This document shows positions 10,711-21,923 of a DNA stretch of 64,000 bases, piece by piece. Position 1 is the first letter of the stretch; every line of letters starts with the position of its first letter. Under the pieces are notes generated by a model. That model saw nothing but the letters and a program-made list of their open reading frames with translations, was not told the origin of the DNA and did no database searches. The stretch comes from Beta vulgaris subsp. vulgaris. Lineage: Eukaryota; Streptophyta; Magnoliopsida; Caryophyllales; Amaranthaceae. A program made the translations under genes and the position numbers. The DNA is taken from contig NC_079209.1 of assembly GCF_026745355.1 (NCBI RefSeq), forward strand, positions 38,755,505-38,819,504. The letters run 5' to 3'.

Positions 10711-13400
10711 TTGATTTTCCCGTGTAGTCTTTTGCTTTGTCGGTTTACTAAAGAAACTAAAACCCACCCCAACCCATTTCATTGCACACACTCGATCCTT
10801 CTCTCACATAGAAAAGAAAAAAAAAAAAGAAATCCCCAAACCCCTAAAGAAACCCGAGAAATCCCAATCCAAAACCTCACACTCTCTCCTCCCCGTGAGC
10901 CTTTGCTTCTCTCGCTCACCTGCATCGCGCCTCGTCGGCGTTTTGTGAGGTTGCCGGAGATCCCGCGACGCTCTAACCTTCTCTAGTTCACTGCTGTTAT
11001 GGTTGTTCTCGTTGTTGGTGCTGTACCGCTACTCTGTCGGTGTTCTTCGCGCGCCACCGCTTGTTGTCGCTCCTCTTCTTTTTTGCTTAGTTCGTTGGTG
11101 GTGTTGCGGGTGTCACAGTCACCACCAACATATCCTCCCCCTTGTTTTCTCTCCCCTGTTCTTCTGTCGTCGTTGCGGTTGGTTGATGCTGTTGTCCTGC
11201 CACCGTGGCTTTGAACTTGGCACCGTGAGATGGTGGTGTCTCGTTGTCGGTACTAACTCTTCATACATCCCTTTTAAATTGGGTTATGTATTATTTAGAG
11301 TTTAGAATTCTGATTAGTATATCTATTAGAAAATTATAGCTGATTGAACTATGTTATGGTGGTGATTGTTGCTATGGAATTGTTGTTGTTGTCATATTGT
11401 TGTCGTTGGTGGTGGAGACGTATTGTTGTTATTGTTGATATGTTGTTTTTGAAGGTTGTTGTGGTATTTGTTGTTGTTGTGGTGGTGGTTAATTAGTGTC
11501 GCTATGGTTATAATTAATAATATTGAATTAGTGTTGCTTGTGAATTGATAATCCAACTTGATTTGTATTTGTGTTGATTAATTGAGTAAGCATGGTACTT
11601 TGGTTGTGAATTGGTAGTGATGGACTCAAATTGGAATAACTCCTTCAATTTGCTAATAAACATTAGTTGATGCGTTGTTGGTTTTGGTAAAGAATTATGA
11701 TTAGAAGTTCTTAAGTTAGTTTAATAAAATTTACTAGTTTCATTTGATTATATTAATGGGAAGCCTTATTCTAGTTATATTGATAGTAAGTTATACAATT
11801 GGATTAATGTTCTTAATTAGAATTGTCATTTCGATTATTGAAATGTTTTATATTAAGAAAGTGAATTGGACTAATTCTTGAAATGAGTTTTATTGAGTGA
11901 TGATTATTGTTATTCATTAACATAATTGCGGTGAAAATGATGGGATTGGGTTATGGAGTTGAAACGTTACGATTTACTTATATCTAGAATGGTTTTCTAC
12001 TATTGGTTTGGGAAGGCTCTAAGAAGATGTCTAGTTTGATGAAAGCTTACACTAAGATGTATTAATGGATTAAAAGAATCAGCTTCTAAAATGATAGAGT
12101 ATGTGATGGGAAATGTTCAATGGTGTTTGAAGAATAATTATTTGAGCAGACTTTAAAAGTGAATTAATTTAATTAGTTTTCTCACATGAAGTTAGAAAGA
12201 GAATGAACTCGTCCTTAGTAATAATATAAAGAGTATGGAAGTTAGTTCACCTGACTATGGATTAGATTAGTGAAGATGTGGTTAATAAAGTATTTTAGTT
12301 TGATAACCATAAATGAAATATGATAATAAAGTAAGACTACTTGACTAGTGATTCACCAAAGTAAATTAGTGCGTGTGTTTAACTACGTAAATCAATATAG
12401 GTTGTGGATTACTTTGAAGAAGTCCCACTTAGATAATGGAATTGTTTTAATGAGATAAACTTGCTCTATATGACCATGAATATGGTCTATACTTGGTTTT
12501 ATTACTGATTATGTTAATAAGAACTCAGCTAAGGGTATAACTTGGATCATATTTAGTTACTTATAATCAACCTGTGATCGATGAAGCTTGAGTTGTGTGT
12601 TTTAAGTTAACTCTCCTTAGTTAATTCTAATAGAGAGACCTAAATATTGTGATTGTTATTGGGACTTGATAAGTGATATTATTATTTAGATGAATATAGA
12701 TTGATATGAAAAGAGAAGTAGTATGAACTATCTATATGCAAAGGCAGGTGTTGTGTGGAATTGACTTGATAAGTCTCGTTAGTTAATTCTAACTGAGAGA
12801 CCTAGTGATATTGTTAAGGATATTTTATCGACATGATTACTTACTACCAGTTGTGGCTCACAAGCTTAATGATTGGATTTGGAATTGAAAAGCATATATG
12901 TATCGATTTGAAATACGTATATATAAGAGTTGTATGTTGAATGATTATGGTTGTCTATGGGGAAACTCTCTTGGATTAGTTATTTCAAAGACCATTGTTA
13001 AGAATTACTAAATCATTGGATGAGTTACATGAATGATCAGATTGAGTTATGAATGATAATCGATAAGAAATCTAAAAGGGGAAAGTAGCCTCGTCTGAGT
13101 CGACGAATGAGGTGAGACGAACAGTGCCCCATTGAATGTGAACCTTAGGGGCCCCACAGGGAAACCTTCCCATTGCTTTGTGGGACGATAATCGGGCGAT
13201 AAATCTGGTAATGTGAAACCTGTGGATGGTTGATGAAATCAGTGGAAAAATGTACTCAGGACTAGTCGCGGTTATTGGCCAAAAGTAAAGCGAATGGTTG
13301 GGTAACGACCCCCATTGTCGGAGTGTAAGCTTTGTCTCCTCCGCCACGTTCTCTTTCCCCCTGGTTAAAAGAAAGTTATCTTGAATTGTGAAAGTTATAT
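10711..13400. other. Retrotransposon-like non-coding region
   Basis: A CT-rich leader-like stretch (10770-10930) passes into GTT-rich then AT-rich DNA. At 13075-13345 there is a GC-richer block (cgtctgagtcgacgaatgag ..) of the kind seen inside large gypsy LTRs. Short ORFs at 10711-11305 are low-complexity and not credible. I infer LTR or UTR remnants of another element, but no termini were found. Confidence 0.35.
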
Positions 13401-13408
13401 TGATATTT

Positions 13409-13782
13409 GATTCTCGATAAGGAATCATCTCAGGTAAGTTATGAATGTTTATTCAGTATATGAATATGAATATCGATATTGGTTTCCTGATAAGGAGGCA
13501 TATCATGGTAAGTGATACTAATGTTGGATTTTCGATAAGAAATCGTATCTTGTTATGTGGATTCCCGATAAGGAATCGTTATAGTGAAAGTTGTTATGAT
13601 ATTTATTTCTTGATGAGAAAGTGGTTGATAGAGTATGAAAGCATAAGTTTGGATTTCTGATAAGAAATCAATTAAAGGAAGTAAAGTATATTTCTTATAT
13701 CAAAGTTGGTAAACCCAAATTCCTTATAAGGGATCGTGATATGTTGAAAGGTTAACTAATTAGTTTCTATATGAGAAAGTGG
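13409..13782. repeat. Array of about 8 degenerate hairpin units (GATTCC-CGATAA-GGAATC)
   Basis: Near-palindromes with 6-bp arms around a CGATAA or TGATAA loop occur at 13409-13426, 13481-13499, 13527-13544, 13560-13577, 13652-13669 and 13719-13734, with weaker copies near 13605 and 13763. Most arms change in concert. Confidence 0.75.
13613..13652. repeat. 40-bp perfect direct repeat, copy 1 (copy 2 at 13771-13810)
   Basis: 'atgagaaagtggttgataga' and the next 20 bases are identical at 13771-13810, 158 bases away. This is a recent segmental duplication within the hairpin array. Confidence 0.9.
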
Positions 13783-14009
13783 TTGATAGAGTATGAAAGC
13801 ATAAGTTTGGTTAGCGATAGGGGGGAAGAAATGGAGGGGAAAAAAGGAGGAGGCTTGTGTTTGCCTTCCAAAGCTTTCCAATATTACGAGGATAAGTTTG
13901 TGTAAGAGAGAAGGAAGTTCACTTTGTTCTTTGTTCAGTCATTAGGTATTGAATGACCTGCCTCGTCCAGACATCCACTACATCATTGTATATTTTGTCA
14001 GCTCATTGT

Positions 14010-14890
14010 TCGAAAGCCAATCTCTGAAGGTTCTTATTCTTTTTATGCGTTCGTAGAGACCTGCCCATATTTTTTGGTAAGGGGAGCTGAGGACAATATT
14101 TTTTTGGGGGGGTAATTAGGGTAGCACCATTTCAGCAATTAATGCCACATCTAGATTGACCAAATCAGATAATTTATAAGACCCTTATTTTCTGGATTTA
14201 TAACCTCTTGTTGCAATGTTCATCCATGTGTAATTTTTGATTTCTAGACTGTGTGCTACCTAAATATATATTTTCATAAATGTTGTTGTTATCGTGTTGG
14301 TTTATGTGAATAGAACAAGTCTGGAACCTTGAGTTTGGATCACGTGGAGTTCTTGATTCTTCTAACTGCTGACATCACTTTTTTCATGCAACTTTAAGTC
14401 TTCAACCAAGCATAAGCACCATAGTGCACAATGCACACAGAAAATTATTGGTCTAGGAAAGCCACCTAGCATGGTGATGACATTTCTTTGTATCTCTAAT
14501 ATTATCCCTTGTGCACCACTAATAACTTTTACATTATTTTTCATTGGGGTTAGCAGCTGACATGGAGAGCTTGATGTGCTGAGTAGTTTTTGTCTTATGA
14601 CCATCTTCTTTCTTTTATGGGTGAACAATGTGATTAAAGTCCTAAAGGTTTTTTGGTTCAATTTTTTTTTAAAAGTCCTTTCCCCACACTCATTTGGCTC
14701 ATAACGATTTTCATATGCAAATTGGGTCATATTGAGAACCCAAAAAAAGGAGGAATATGTGAAGAACTCTATGCTTGTCACCTGATGACTACCAAAAACA
14801 TAGAATTTTTGTAGCATTTGTACTAGCCGGGAGGGCTTGAAAAACCCACTTATGACTTACGGCCACTGAAAATTCTGATCCATTGGCAGG
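14010..14890. repeat. Tandem duplication, copy A (about 880 bp)
   Basis: This block is repeated directly after itself. 'ctctgaaggttcttattc' (14023) matches 'ctctgaagtttcttattc' (14903), and the landmarks 'cttattttctgga', 'tgctgagtagttt' and 'ggttttttggttcaat' recur in order after the LTR element that splits copy B. It is non-coding in any convincing frame. Confidence 0.8.
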
Positions 14891-15005
14891 AGAAGCTGAC
14901 CTCTGAAGTTTCTTATTCATTAAATGCGTTCTAGGAGACCTGCTCAGGTTATTTGGTGAAGGAAGGAAAATTATGTTCTCTTTTTGGGTAAGTAGGGTAG
15001 CACCA
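14891..15005. repeat. Tandem duplication, copy B, left part
   Basis: This is the start of the second copy, interrupted at the CACCA target by the LTR retrotransposon. It continues at 21924. Confidence 0.75.
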
Positions 15006-15181
15006 TGATAGGCTGTCGTACACCCGTCAAAAATAATTCCTGCAAAACCTTCTAACAATGAAATAAAAACTACTCTATCATGAAATAAATAATGAAATCT
15101 AAATCTACAAAGAAAAACATCATCAAAGAAATCAAGGAAAGAAACTAAAAGAAATCATAAATTAATGAAGAAGAATAAAAA

Positions 15182-15320
15182 CTAGGAAAAATTGATTCTA
15201 ATAATCCAACCTTTGGGTCGTTCGCTCAAAATAATCCAACCTTTTGATTATTATTTAATAATCCAACCTTTTAGGACAATTCGCAAACAATGCACCGTGA
15301 CCTGTTGAAACAGGTAGGTG
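15182..15320. repeat. Mutator-like TIR half inserted in the LTR
   Basis: 'ggaaaaattgattctaataa' followed by three 'tccaacctttt/g' blocks parallels, block for block, the left TIR at 31922. It ends with 'gacctgttgaaacagg', as that TIR ends near 'aacctgttaacaagg'. No right partner is seen before 15911. Confidence 0.5.
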
Positions 15321-15404
15321 ACCATTAGAATAGGTTAATTGCACACGTGTCTTGCCCTCATTTGTTGTGATCTAATTAATCAATGTTAATCTTAATTAAA
15401 ATAA

Positions 15405-15660
15405 CCAAACAACACCCCACCCCCAACACCACCACTGCCACTCCCAACAATCTTCATTTCACCCCACCACCACCACTGCCAACAACCCCCCCCCCCCCCA
15501 CCACACACAACCGCAGTACCAACCACCATTGCCCACCGCAATACCAACCACCACTGCCAACCGCATTTCACCCACACCACCACCACTGCCAACAACCCCC
15601 ATTTCACCCACACCACCACTGCCAACAACCCCCATATCACCCCACCCCAAACAACAACAC
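15405..15660. repeat. C-rich / CCA low-complexity tract
   Basis: Imperfect (CCACCA)n and a poly-C run near 15487-15499 give spurious Pro/His/Thr ORFs on the plus strand and Gly/Val ORFs on the minus. No gene is supported. Confidence 0.8.
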
Positions 15661-16459
15661 CACCACCATCAGCAAGAAGAAGAAGAGAGAGAGATCCAAA
15701 GGAGGGGGAGGCGCTGCTGCGGGATTCGAAGGGGGATGCGGGGGAGCGGGAGAGGGAGTGGGAGGGGGATTCGAAGTCTTCTCTCTCTTCTTCTAGAGAG
15801 AAAGAGAGGAGAGAAAACTAAACTAAGAATAACGTGATGGGAGAGCAGAGAGAGAAAGAATGAAAACCTAACCTAAATAATATTCACCTAATATGACTAG
15901 GAAAGTAATTTACAAGATAAGGAAAGTCATAAATAAATCACTAATAGGCGGATTAGTGATCCGCGCGTACGCGTGGCAGATTCCACCAGAAACAGTGTAA
16001 TCTTCCGAAAGGCATAACTCCTTAACTAAAAGTCTTCTCGGGGCGTGCCACCTATCGTTAGAAAGCTCTTCAAGTCTAGTTTCCAAATCTGCTGGAATTA
16101 CTTGGTTTTAATAAGCACGTCAAAAGTTATGATCAGAAGAGTAGACGTGACTCTTTTTTACATTTCTTCTAATGATTTTCCGCTTCGTTTTTGCTCAAAC
16201 TCGTACTATAAAATATCCATGACGATCCTTATGCATTCTACCTTCTCTCCAAGTGCTCCTAATCCTCAAGCTTAGCTAATCATACTCCAAATATGTCCTC
16301 AATGCCTGAAATTCATCAAAAACAAGATAACATACCGAATAGGAATAGAAAAGCATAACTTAAGAATATAATGCAACAATGAACCTAAATATGAAACTAA
16401 ATGCTCTAAAATGCAACCTAAATGCACCTAAAAACTATATATAAAAATGACCTATCAAA

Positions 16460-16473
16460 CTCCCCCAAGCTAA
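16460..16473 (-). other. Polypurine tract of the non-autonomous element (with two extra copies)
   Basis: Minus-strand TAGCTTGGGGGAGTT directly abuts the 3' LTR, the normal place for plus-strand priming. The same CTAGCTTGGGGGAG word recurs inside the element at about 17252-17265 and 17912-17925. Confidence 0.7.
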
Positions 16474-16499
16474 ACCATTGCTTGTCCTCAAGCAATAAC

Positions 16500-19300
16500 A
16501 CATAGACATTGGAAAAGTTAGACAACCTACAATATGGGACTACAACAGGGCTAAACACTCAATTGAAAACACAAGAGATATAATCACTACATAAACCAAG
16601 CATCGAAACAATCTCGAACAAAGCCGCATAGCATATCATGTATCGCAATCGACTATCCAACCATACCACAAACCATCTCTCCCAAGCTAGATTTAACCAA
16701 ACCTGACAGACCTCGCTATAGTTATGTGCACTCAAATCTCTCATGTGTTTAAGGGTTAAACAATGACTCTCAACCTAAACAAGTCGACTCATATGAAGCA
16801 AATACTCTTTAACTTTGACTTTTTGACTCATTTAATACTTAACAATACAATACACAATGATCAAGAGGACTTTTAAGGGTTGTAATGGGGCTGAGGTTAA
16901 AGGTATGGAAAATAATTTAGGAATTGCGGTGGAAAAACCAACAAGGGAAAGCATCATATAACTGAAAACATGACCATGAAAGGTCATAACAACTCTGTGC
17001 AACAACCAACAATCTCCAAATATAATCAACAACCTCTTTCACTCAAGAAATTCAATCATAACCCTTTTTATTTCACTTAACTTCACAACTCTTTTTCACA
17101 TCTTTTTTTTATTTCATTTTTCACTTTTTTTTTGTGTTTCTTTTTCACGCTTTCAATTCGATTTCAAAGCTCACTAAACATACTTTTCCATTCTTCTAAC
17201 CACAAATAGAGCACTTCAATTCAATATGAACCAAAACAAAACTAATACTCGCTCCCCCAAGCTAGGCTTGGGACAAGAATCAAATGAGGTCAAGGCTTGT
17301 AATGTAGGTAACAATCGAACAAAGTCAGAAAAGGCTTAGCGAGGCTAAAAGGAAGGATAATATGAAAACAAGAATAACTCTGGAGCTAAGATCATCAAAT
17401 GAAACGCCTCAATCATATCAAAATGTATGCGCTATCAAATATCAAGGAGTACCAAGTCAAAGTCAAGATCAATGCAACAACGAGGAACTAATCACACATG
17501 AAAGAACAGAACTGACACAGATACGTCAGTTTATAGGCACAAAATCTCACATAGGTTAAGTGTCTGCATAGTAATGTTAAATCGAGCCAGAGAGAGATCA
17601 ATCAATCTTACCACAAACAATCAGTTGCGAAATAATCGTGCTATGAAGTATCATGAACAAGATGAGTGACACTTAACAAATGTAGTAAAACGTCAACAAG
17701 GTTCTCAAAAAGTCTTAGCAGTAGTCCCATAGATGCAACTAAAATGAGATGAAATCTAAATGAGATAATATATATGCATATGCAACTAAGAAAGCAGTAT
17801 AATTTTTTTGGTTACACGTAAACTCCCACTCCTAATAAGCAGTACAAACCGTGCAACATCCTATGAAAGCAATGAAATCTACACTAAAAGGCAATAAAAG
17901 ATAGAATATTCCTCCCCCAAGCTAGAATCTGCAGTGTCCTCACTGCATAAACCAGTTCAGAAAAGGAACGAAAACCAACCCCTGGATCACCAAATCACCA
18001 AAGTCGCCCACCAAAAGCCACAACACCACAAAAACTACACACAAATCCCGACAATTCAGCGAACTAATAATTCAATCAATGTACAAGATTCTCAACAAAA
18101 TGGCATCAAAACAAAAATCAAGCAAAAATCTGAGATGAACATTAACAACGGGTATAAGTGAGAAAAGATGCTTACTACCCAATCAATTGGGGAGAAGAGT
18201 CAAATATGCTCAAAAACCATGTCGTAATGCGTCACAAAGGGGAACTTGAACCAACTTGATGCCTACTTGAGAAAATCCTGTAACAACAAATGATAAAAAA
18301 AATTGATTAATTAAAAGTTCATGGAGAAAAAGTAATAATAAAAGAAGATTAAACACAAAAAGAAAAAGAAATGGAAAAGAAAAAAAAATCAGATTAGTAC
18401 AAAAATAATAGGAAAAGAGAGAGAAAAAGAAATGAATGAAAAGAGAAAGAAAGAAAAAAACGAAAAGAACAGAAGTGCGGCTGGTGTGAAGGAGACGGAG
18501 GCTGTGATGATGGTGGTGCGGTGGTCGATGGTGGTTAGCGACAGACACGAAACGGGGACAGAGGACAGGAGTAGCATACGTGAAGAGGAGAAGAGGCGGA
18601 GAAAGGGGGGAAGTGCGCGCGCGGCTGATGGACACCGCAGTAAGGTGGTGGTGTGCATGTCAAAGTGGGTGGCGATTGGGTGGTGTTGGGCAGGCGAGGA
18701 ATTCTGATGCAGGTGGTGGTCCGGAATGGAGTGAAGGAGAGGATTCGTGATGGACGAAAGAAAGAAACAGGGGAAAAAAGGGTATGCGGTGGAAGTCTGC
18801 TGGTGGTGGCGAGTGAGGTGGGTTGTGGGTGGTCGTTTGCAGGGACGAATGTTGACGGCGCTGGAGATATGGTAAAGGACGTGGGATGGGGAGAGAGGAG
18901 TGTGCGGGATTTCGAAGCTAAGAAAACGCTACTGGATTGTCGTTAAGTGGTGGCGGTGGTCGCTGGTGGAGATGTACCGGTGATGTGCTGGTGGTGATGC
19001 GCAGAGGAGGTGACCGGCGTTGGTTTATGTGGCGAGATGGAAAGGGGAGCCACGGGCCAGGCGTGGCGTGGGGATGAACCGATGAAGCCCACGGCCTGGC
19101 CGTGGTGTCTACTGCCTGCTGGGCGCTGCTACAGTGCTAATGCTCCATGTTTTTTTTTCTTTAATATTCTTTTTAATTTCAATTTCCACCTACAATCAGA
19201 AGAACTAACAACACACCAAAAATCACATACAAAGAATGAAAAAAAAAGAAGAGAAAAATCAAAATAAAAAGTAAAGAAAAGAAGAAATAAACTAAGTTAC
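16500..19300 (-). other. Non-coding interior of the LTR element
   Basis: No retroviral-type domains were found. At 18460-19100 the plus strand is unusually G-rich (GGTGGTG-like) with short overlapping ORFs lacking any family signature. The rest is A-rich spacer. Confidence 0.65.
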
Positions 19301-19477
19301 AACTCGGGTTGCCTCCCAAAAAGCGTAAATTTAAGGTCTTGCATGACCGTTTAAGACTAGTAGATCACTCATAATAGTTCAATGCTCTAAGAAGCTTATC
19401 ATATGTTCCTGCAGACATCTCAGAGCATATTATATAAGAGTGAAAGGAAAAATGAAAAAAGTTAGTACTAAAAAATT

Positions 19478-20347
19478 TCAAAAACTACAAAAAGAAAAAT
19501 CAAAGGAAAAATTATATTTACAAGAAGAAGTAAAAGAAAAATTATTAGTCTTTTTACATGACTCAAAAGGAATAAAAGAAACTAAGTTTACATTAGTTAC
19601 ATGATCATGAGAGTCGTTTGGAGGGGGACAAAGAAGGGACGATGGAGGATATAATATAGGAGATGAAGGAATAATGTCAAGTTTTTCAGAGAATGAAACA
19701 AGAGACTCAAAAACAGTATCCGATAGAACCGACAAAGACTCATGCACTATTTCACTCTCAACTTTAGACTCGTATGTAGATGAAAAGTTTATCAAAAAAG
19801 TGTCAGACACTTCACTCTCAACTATGGATTCGTCAACATAGAGACACAAACTACCAACTCCATCAATTACACCCTTACCTTCTACCCAATTATCGTGAGT
19901 CAAATCAATGCCTTTCTCTTCCGAATTATAATTCTCAACACTAAAATCAGTATCATCAAGTATCACTTGTTGGTTAGTAGATTGTTGCACAACAAGAAAT
20001 TCAATAGATTTCGCTATGTTTTGGTAATCATGAGCTAATTCATTTAAATCTTCATGTTGTTTAACAATATACTCTTTCATCATGTTAAAAAGTTCCTGAC
20101 ACTCTGATGTTTGAGGTTTAAAATAACTATTCTCTTTAGGTTGATAACATTGGGTATAATCAGGCACATAAGACTCATTAGGGTAATGAGAATATTCATA
20201 GGAATTCATGCACAAATTTTGTAAATTTTGACAATCATATGATACATCATAAACATAATCATTCGCATTATAATACCCAGAATAATCATATTGCCTTTGA
20301 TAATTAGAAAAAACATCCCCATCTGAACTATAATTATATGACTCCAT
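19478..20347 (-). CDS. 289-codon ORF of the non-autonomous retrotransposon, function unknown
   Basis: This is the only substantial ORF of the element. Its ATG (20347) lies 110 bases downstream of the primer site on the element's sense strand, where gag normally starts. The protein is acidic, Tyr/Asn/Ser-rich at the N-terminus (first about 90 residues with repeated Y-x-Y and N-Y pairs), then a polar helical stretch (about residues 85-125, ELFNMMKEYIVKQHEDLNEL), then Ser/Glu-rich, with a short Pro-rich patch (near residues 230-245) and a Phe/Ser-rich tail. I see no zinc knuckle, protease or nucleic-acid-binding motif. It may be a degenerate gag N-terminus or a lineage-specific protein. Its openness over 870 bases suggests recent selection or recent insertion. 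Confidence 0.6.
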   Translation of the reverse strand: MESYNYSSDGDVFSNYQRQYDYSGYYNANDYVYDVSYDCQNLQNLCMNSYEYSHYPNESYVPDYTQCYQPKENSYFKPQTSECQELFNMMKEYIVKQHEDLNELAHDYQNIAKSIEFLVVQQSTNQQVILDDTDFSVENYNSEEKGIDLTHDNWVEGKGVIDGVGSLCLYVDESIVESEVSDTFLINFSSTYESKVESEIVHESLSVLSDTVFESLVSFSEKLDIIPSSPILYPPSSLLCPPPNDSHDHVTNVNLVSFIPFESCKKTNNFSFTSSCKYNFSFDFSFCSF

Positions 20348-20457
20348 TACAGCACACTATAAAGAGGAAAAAAAACAACTCTTTACAAGAAGAAGGAAAA
20401 AAATATATATACAGTTTAGTATCACCAACAATAAAAACTAAATAAAACAACACCGTC

Positions 20458-20475
20458 TCCCCGACAACGGCGTCA
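20458..20475 (-). other. Primer binding site, tRNA-Asp type
   Basis: Minus-strand TGACGCCGTTGTCGGGGA begins 5 bases after the 5' LTR. It differs at two positions from the complement of the plant tRNA-Asp 3' end used by Athila/Tat elements (TGGCGCCGTTGCCGGGGA); both changes are G-to-A or C-to-T type. Confidence 0.8.
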
Positions 20476-20480
20476 AAATT

Positions 20481-21113
20481 TGATAGGCTGTCGTACACCC
20501 GTCAAAAATAATTCCTGCAAAACCTTCTAACAATGTAGTAGGGTAAGTAGGGTCAAATCCACAGAGAGATGGTCGTTTTAATCTAGTTTCTAAGGTATAG
20601 AGAAACTAAACAAGATCACAAATATTTGAATTAAAGTCTAAACTAATTAAACTAGGAAAATCCTTGGTCCACCATGTTTATAACTATAATTTATCAATAT
20701 ATCATCAATAGTTCAATCAATCAGATATCTAGAGCACAGGTTAATCCTTGGTCAGGCATTAATGCTCTCAAATCAACATATGCTAGTACGGTCGCTCAAC
20801 ATAATCAGATTTGCTAATTGTATGTAAGCCTCTAAAGAGTACTATCTCTCGATCTATGACTCAATATTAGCAATATTTAATCAGACAATTGATCAGATTG
20901 CAAAATTAACAATAAAACACTAATCAATTAGAGAAATCAATAACTAATCAAACCTTGAGTAAATATCAATCAAATCATAGCATATAAACATGGATTCCCA
21001 AACCCTAGAAATAAAAACTACTCTATCATGAAATAAATAATGAAATCTAAATCTACAAAGAAAAACATCATCAAAGAAATCAAGGAAAGAAACTAAAAGA
21101 AATCATAAATTAA

Positions 21114-21185
<72 letters not shown>

Positions 21186-21923
21186 TGGTAGAGGGATATG
21201 AGGTAATCCTAAACCTTGGGGGGTGGTGGGGAATCAATCTAAGGGAAAGGAGGGTAATCCTAATAAGAAAAAGGGGTAAAGGGTTTGAAAAAACACACTA
21301 ATCAAACACTCACAAAAGGAAACAAGGAACTCAATTCCATTTCCCTTTCTTGAAACCCTCCAACCAAACGCCCCCTTACAAGATAAGGAAAGTCTTAAAT
21401 AAATCACTAATAGGCGGATTAGTGATCCGCGCATACGCGTGGCAGATTCCAACAGAAACAGTGCAATCTTCCGAAAGGCATAACTCCTTAAGTAAAAGTC
21501 TCCTCGGGGCGTGCCACCTATCGTTGGAAAGCTCTTCAAGTCTAGTTTCCAAATATGCTGGAATTACTTGGTTTTAATAAACAAGTCAAAAGTTATGATC
21601 AGAAGAGTAGATGTGACTCTTTTTCACATTTTTTCTAATGATTTTCCGCTTCGTTTTTGCTCAAACTCGTACTATAAAATATCCATGACGATCCTTATGC
21701 ATTGTAGCTTCTCTCCAAGTGCTCCTAATCCTCAAGCTAAGCTAATCATACTCCAAATATGTTCTTAATGCCTGAAATTCATTAAAAACAAGAAAACATA
21801 CCGAATAGGAATAGAAAAGCATAACTTAAGAATATAGTGCAACAATGAACCTAAATATGAAACTAAATGCTCTAAAATGCAACCTAAATGCACCTAAAAA
21901 CTATATATAAAAATGACCTATCA
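20481..21923 (-). repeat. 5' LTR of the non-autonomous element
   Basis: TGATAGG..CCTATCA ends. It contains about 470 bp (20536-21007) absent from the other LTR and an (AAT)n microsatellite. Confidence 0.85.
21116..21184. repeat. (AAT)n microsatellite, about 23 units
   Basis: A perfect triplet run inside the 5' LTR, likely length-polymorphic. Confidence 0.95.

Larger units (their letters stand above)
15006..16457 (-). repeat. 3' LTR of the non-autonomous element
   Basis: About 547 bp (15911-16457) align with 21377-21923 with roughly 20-25 substitutions by eye. It lacks the block corresponding to 20536-21007 and carries instead an insertion with a Mutator-like end and a CCA-rich tract (15182 to about 15890). 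Confidence 0.85.
15006..21923 (-). mobile_element. Non-autonomous Tat/Athila-like LTR retrotransposon, complete, 6.9 kb
   Basis: Two LTRs with TGATAGG..CCTATCA ends (15006-16457 and 20481-21923) are flanked by the 5-bp duplication CACCA (15001-15005 and 21924-21928). On the minus strand the 20481-21923 LTR is followed by a primer site matching the 3' end of plant tRNA-Asp with two mismatches. The other LTR is preceded by the purine tract AGCTTGGGGGAG, so the element runs on the minus strand. The interior holds one 289-codon ORF and no RT, integrase or protease, so it must rely on a helper. Confidence 0.9.

Noticed and set aside
10711..11305. Ser/Leu-rich ORFs resembling small secreted proteins
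   Set aside because: They lie in pyrimidine-rich leader-like DNA, overlap one another in different frames and lack conserved motifs.
15383..15837. Pro/Thr/His-rich ORF of 137 codons
   Set aside because: A CCA-repeat artefact inside an LTR insertion.
18210..19267. Several 75-141-codon ORFs on both strands
   Set aside because: A/G-rich spacer of a retrotransposon; no domain, and the frames overlap.
21113..21301. ORF starting with a poly-Asn run
   Set aside because: Translation of the (AAT)n microsatellite.
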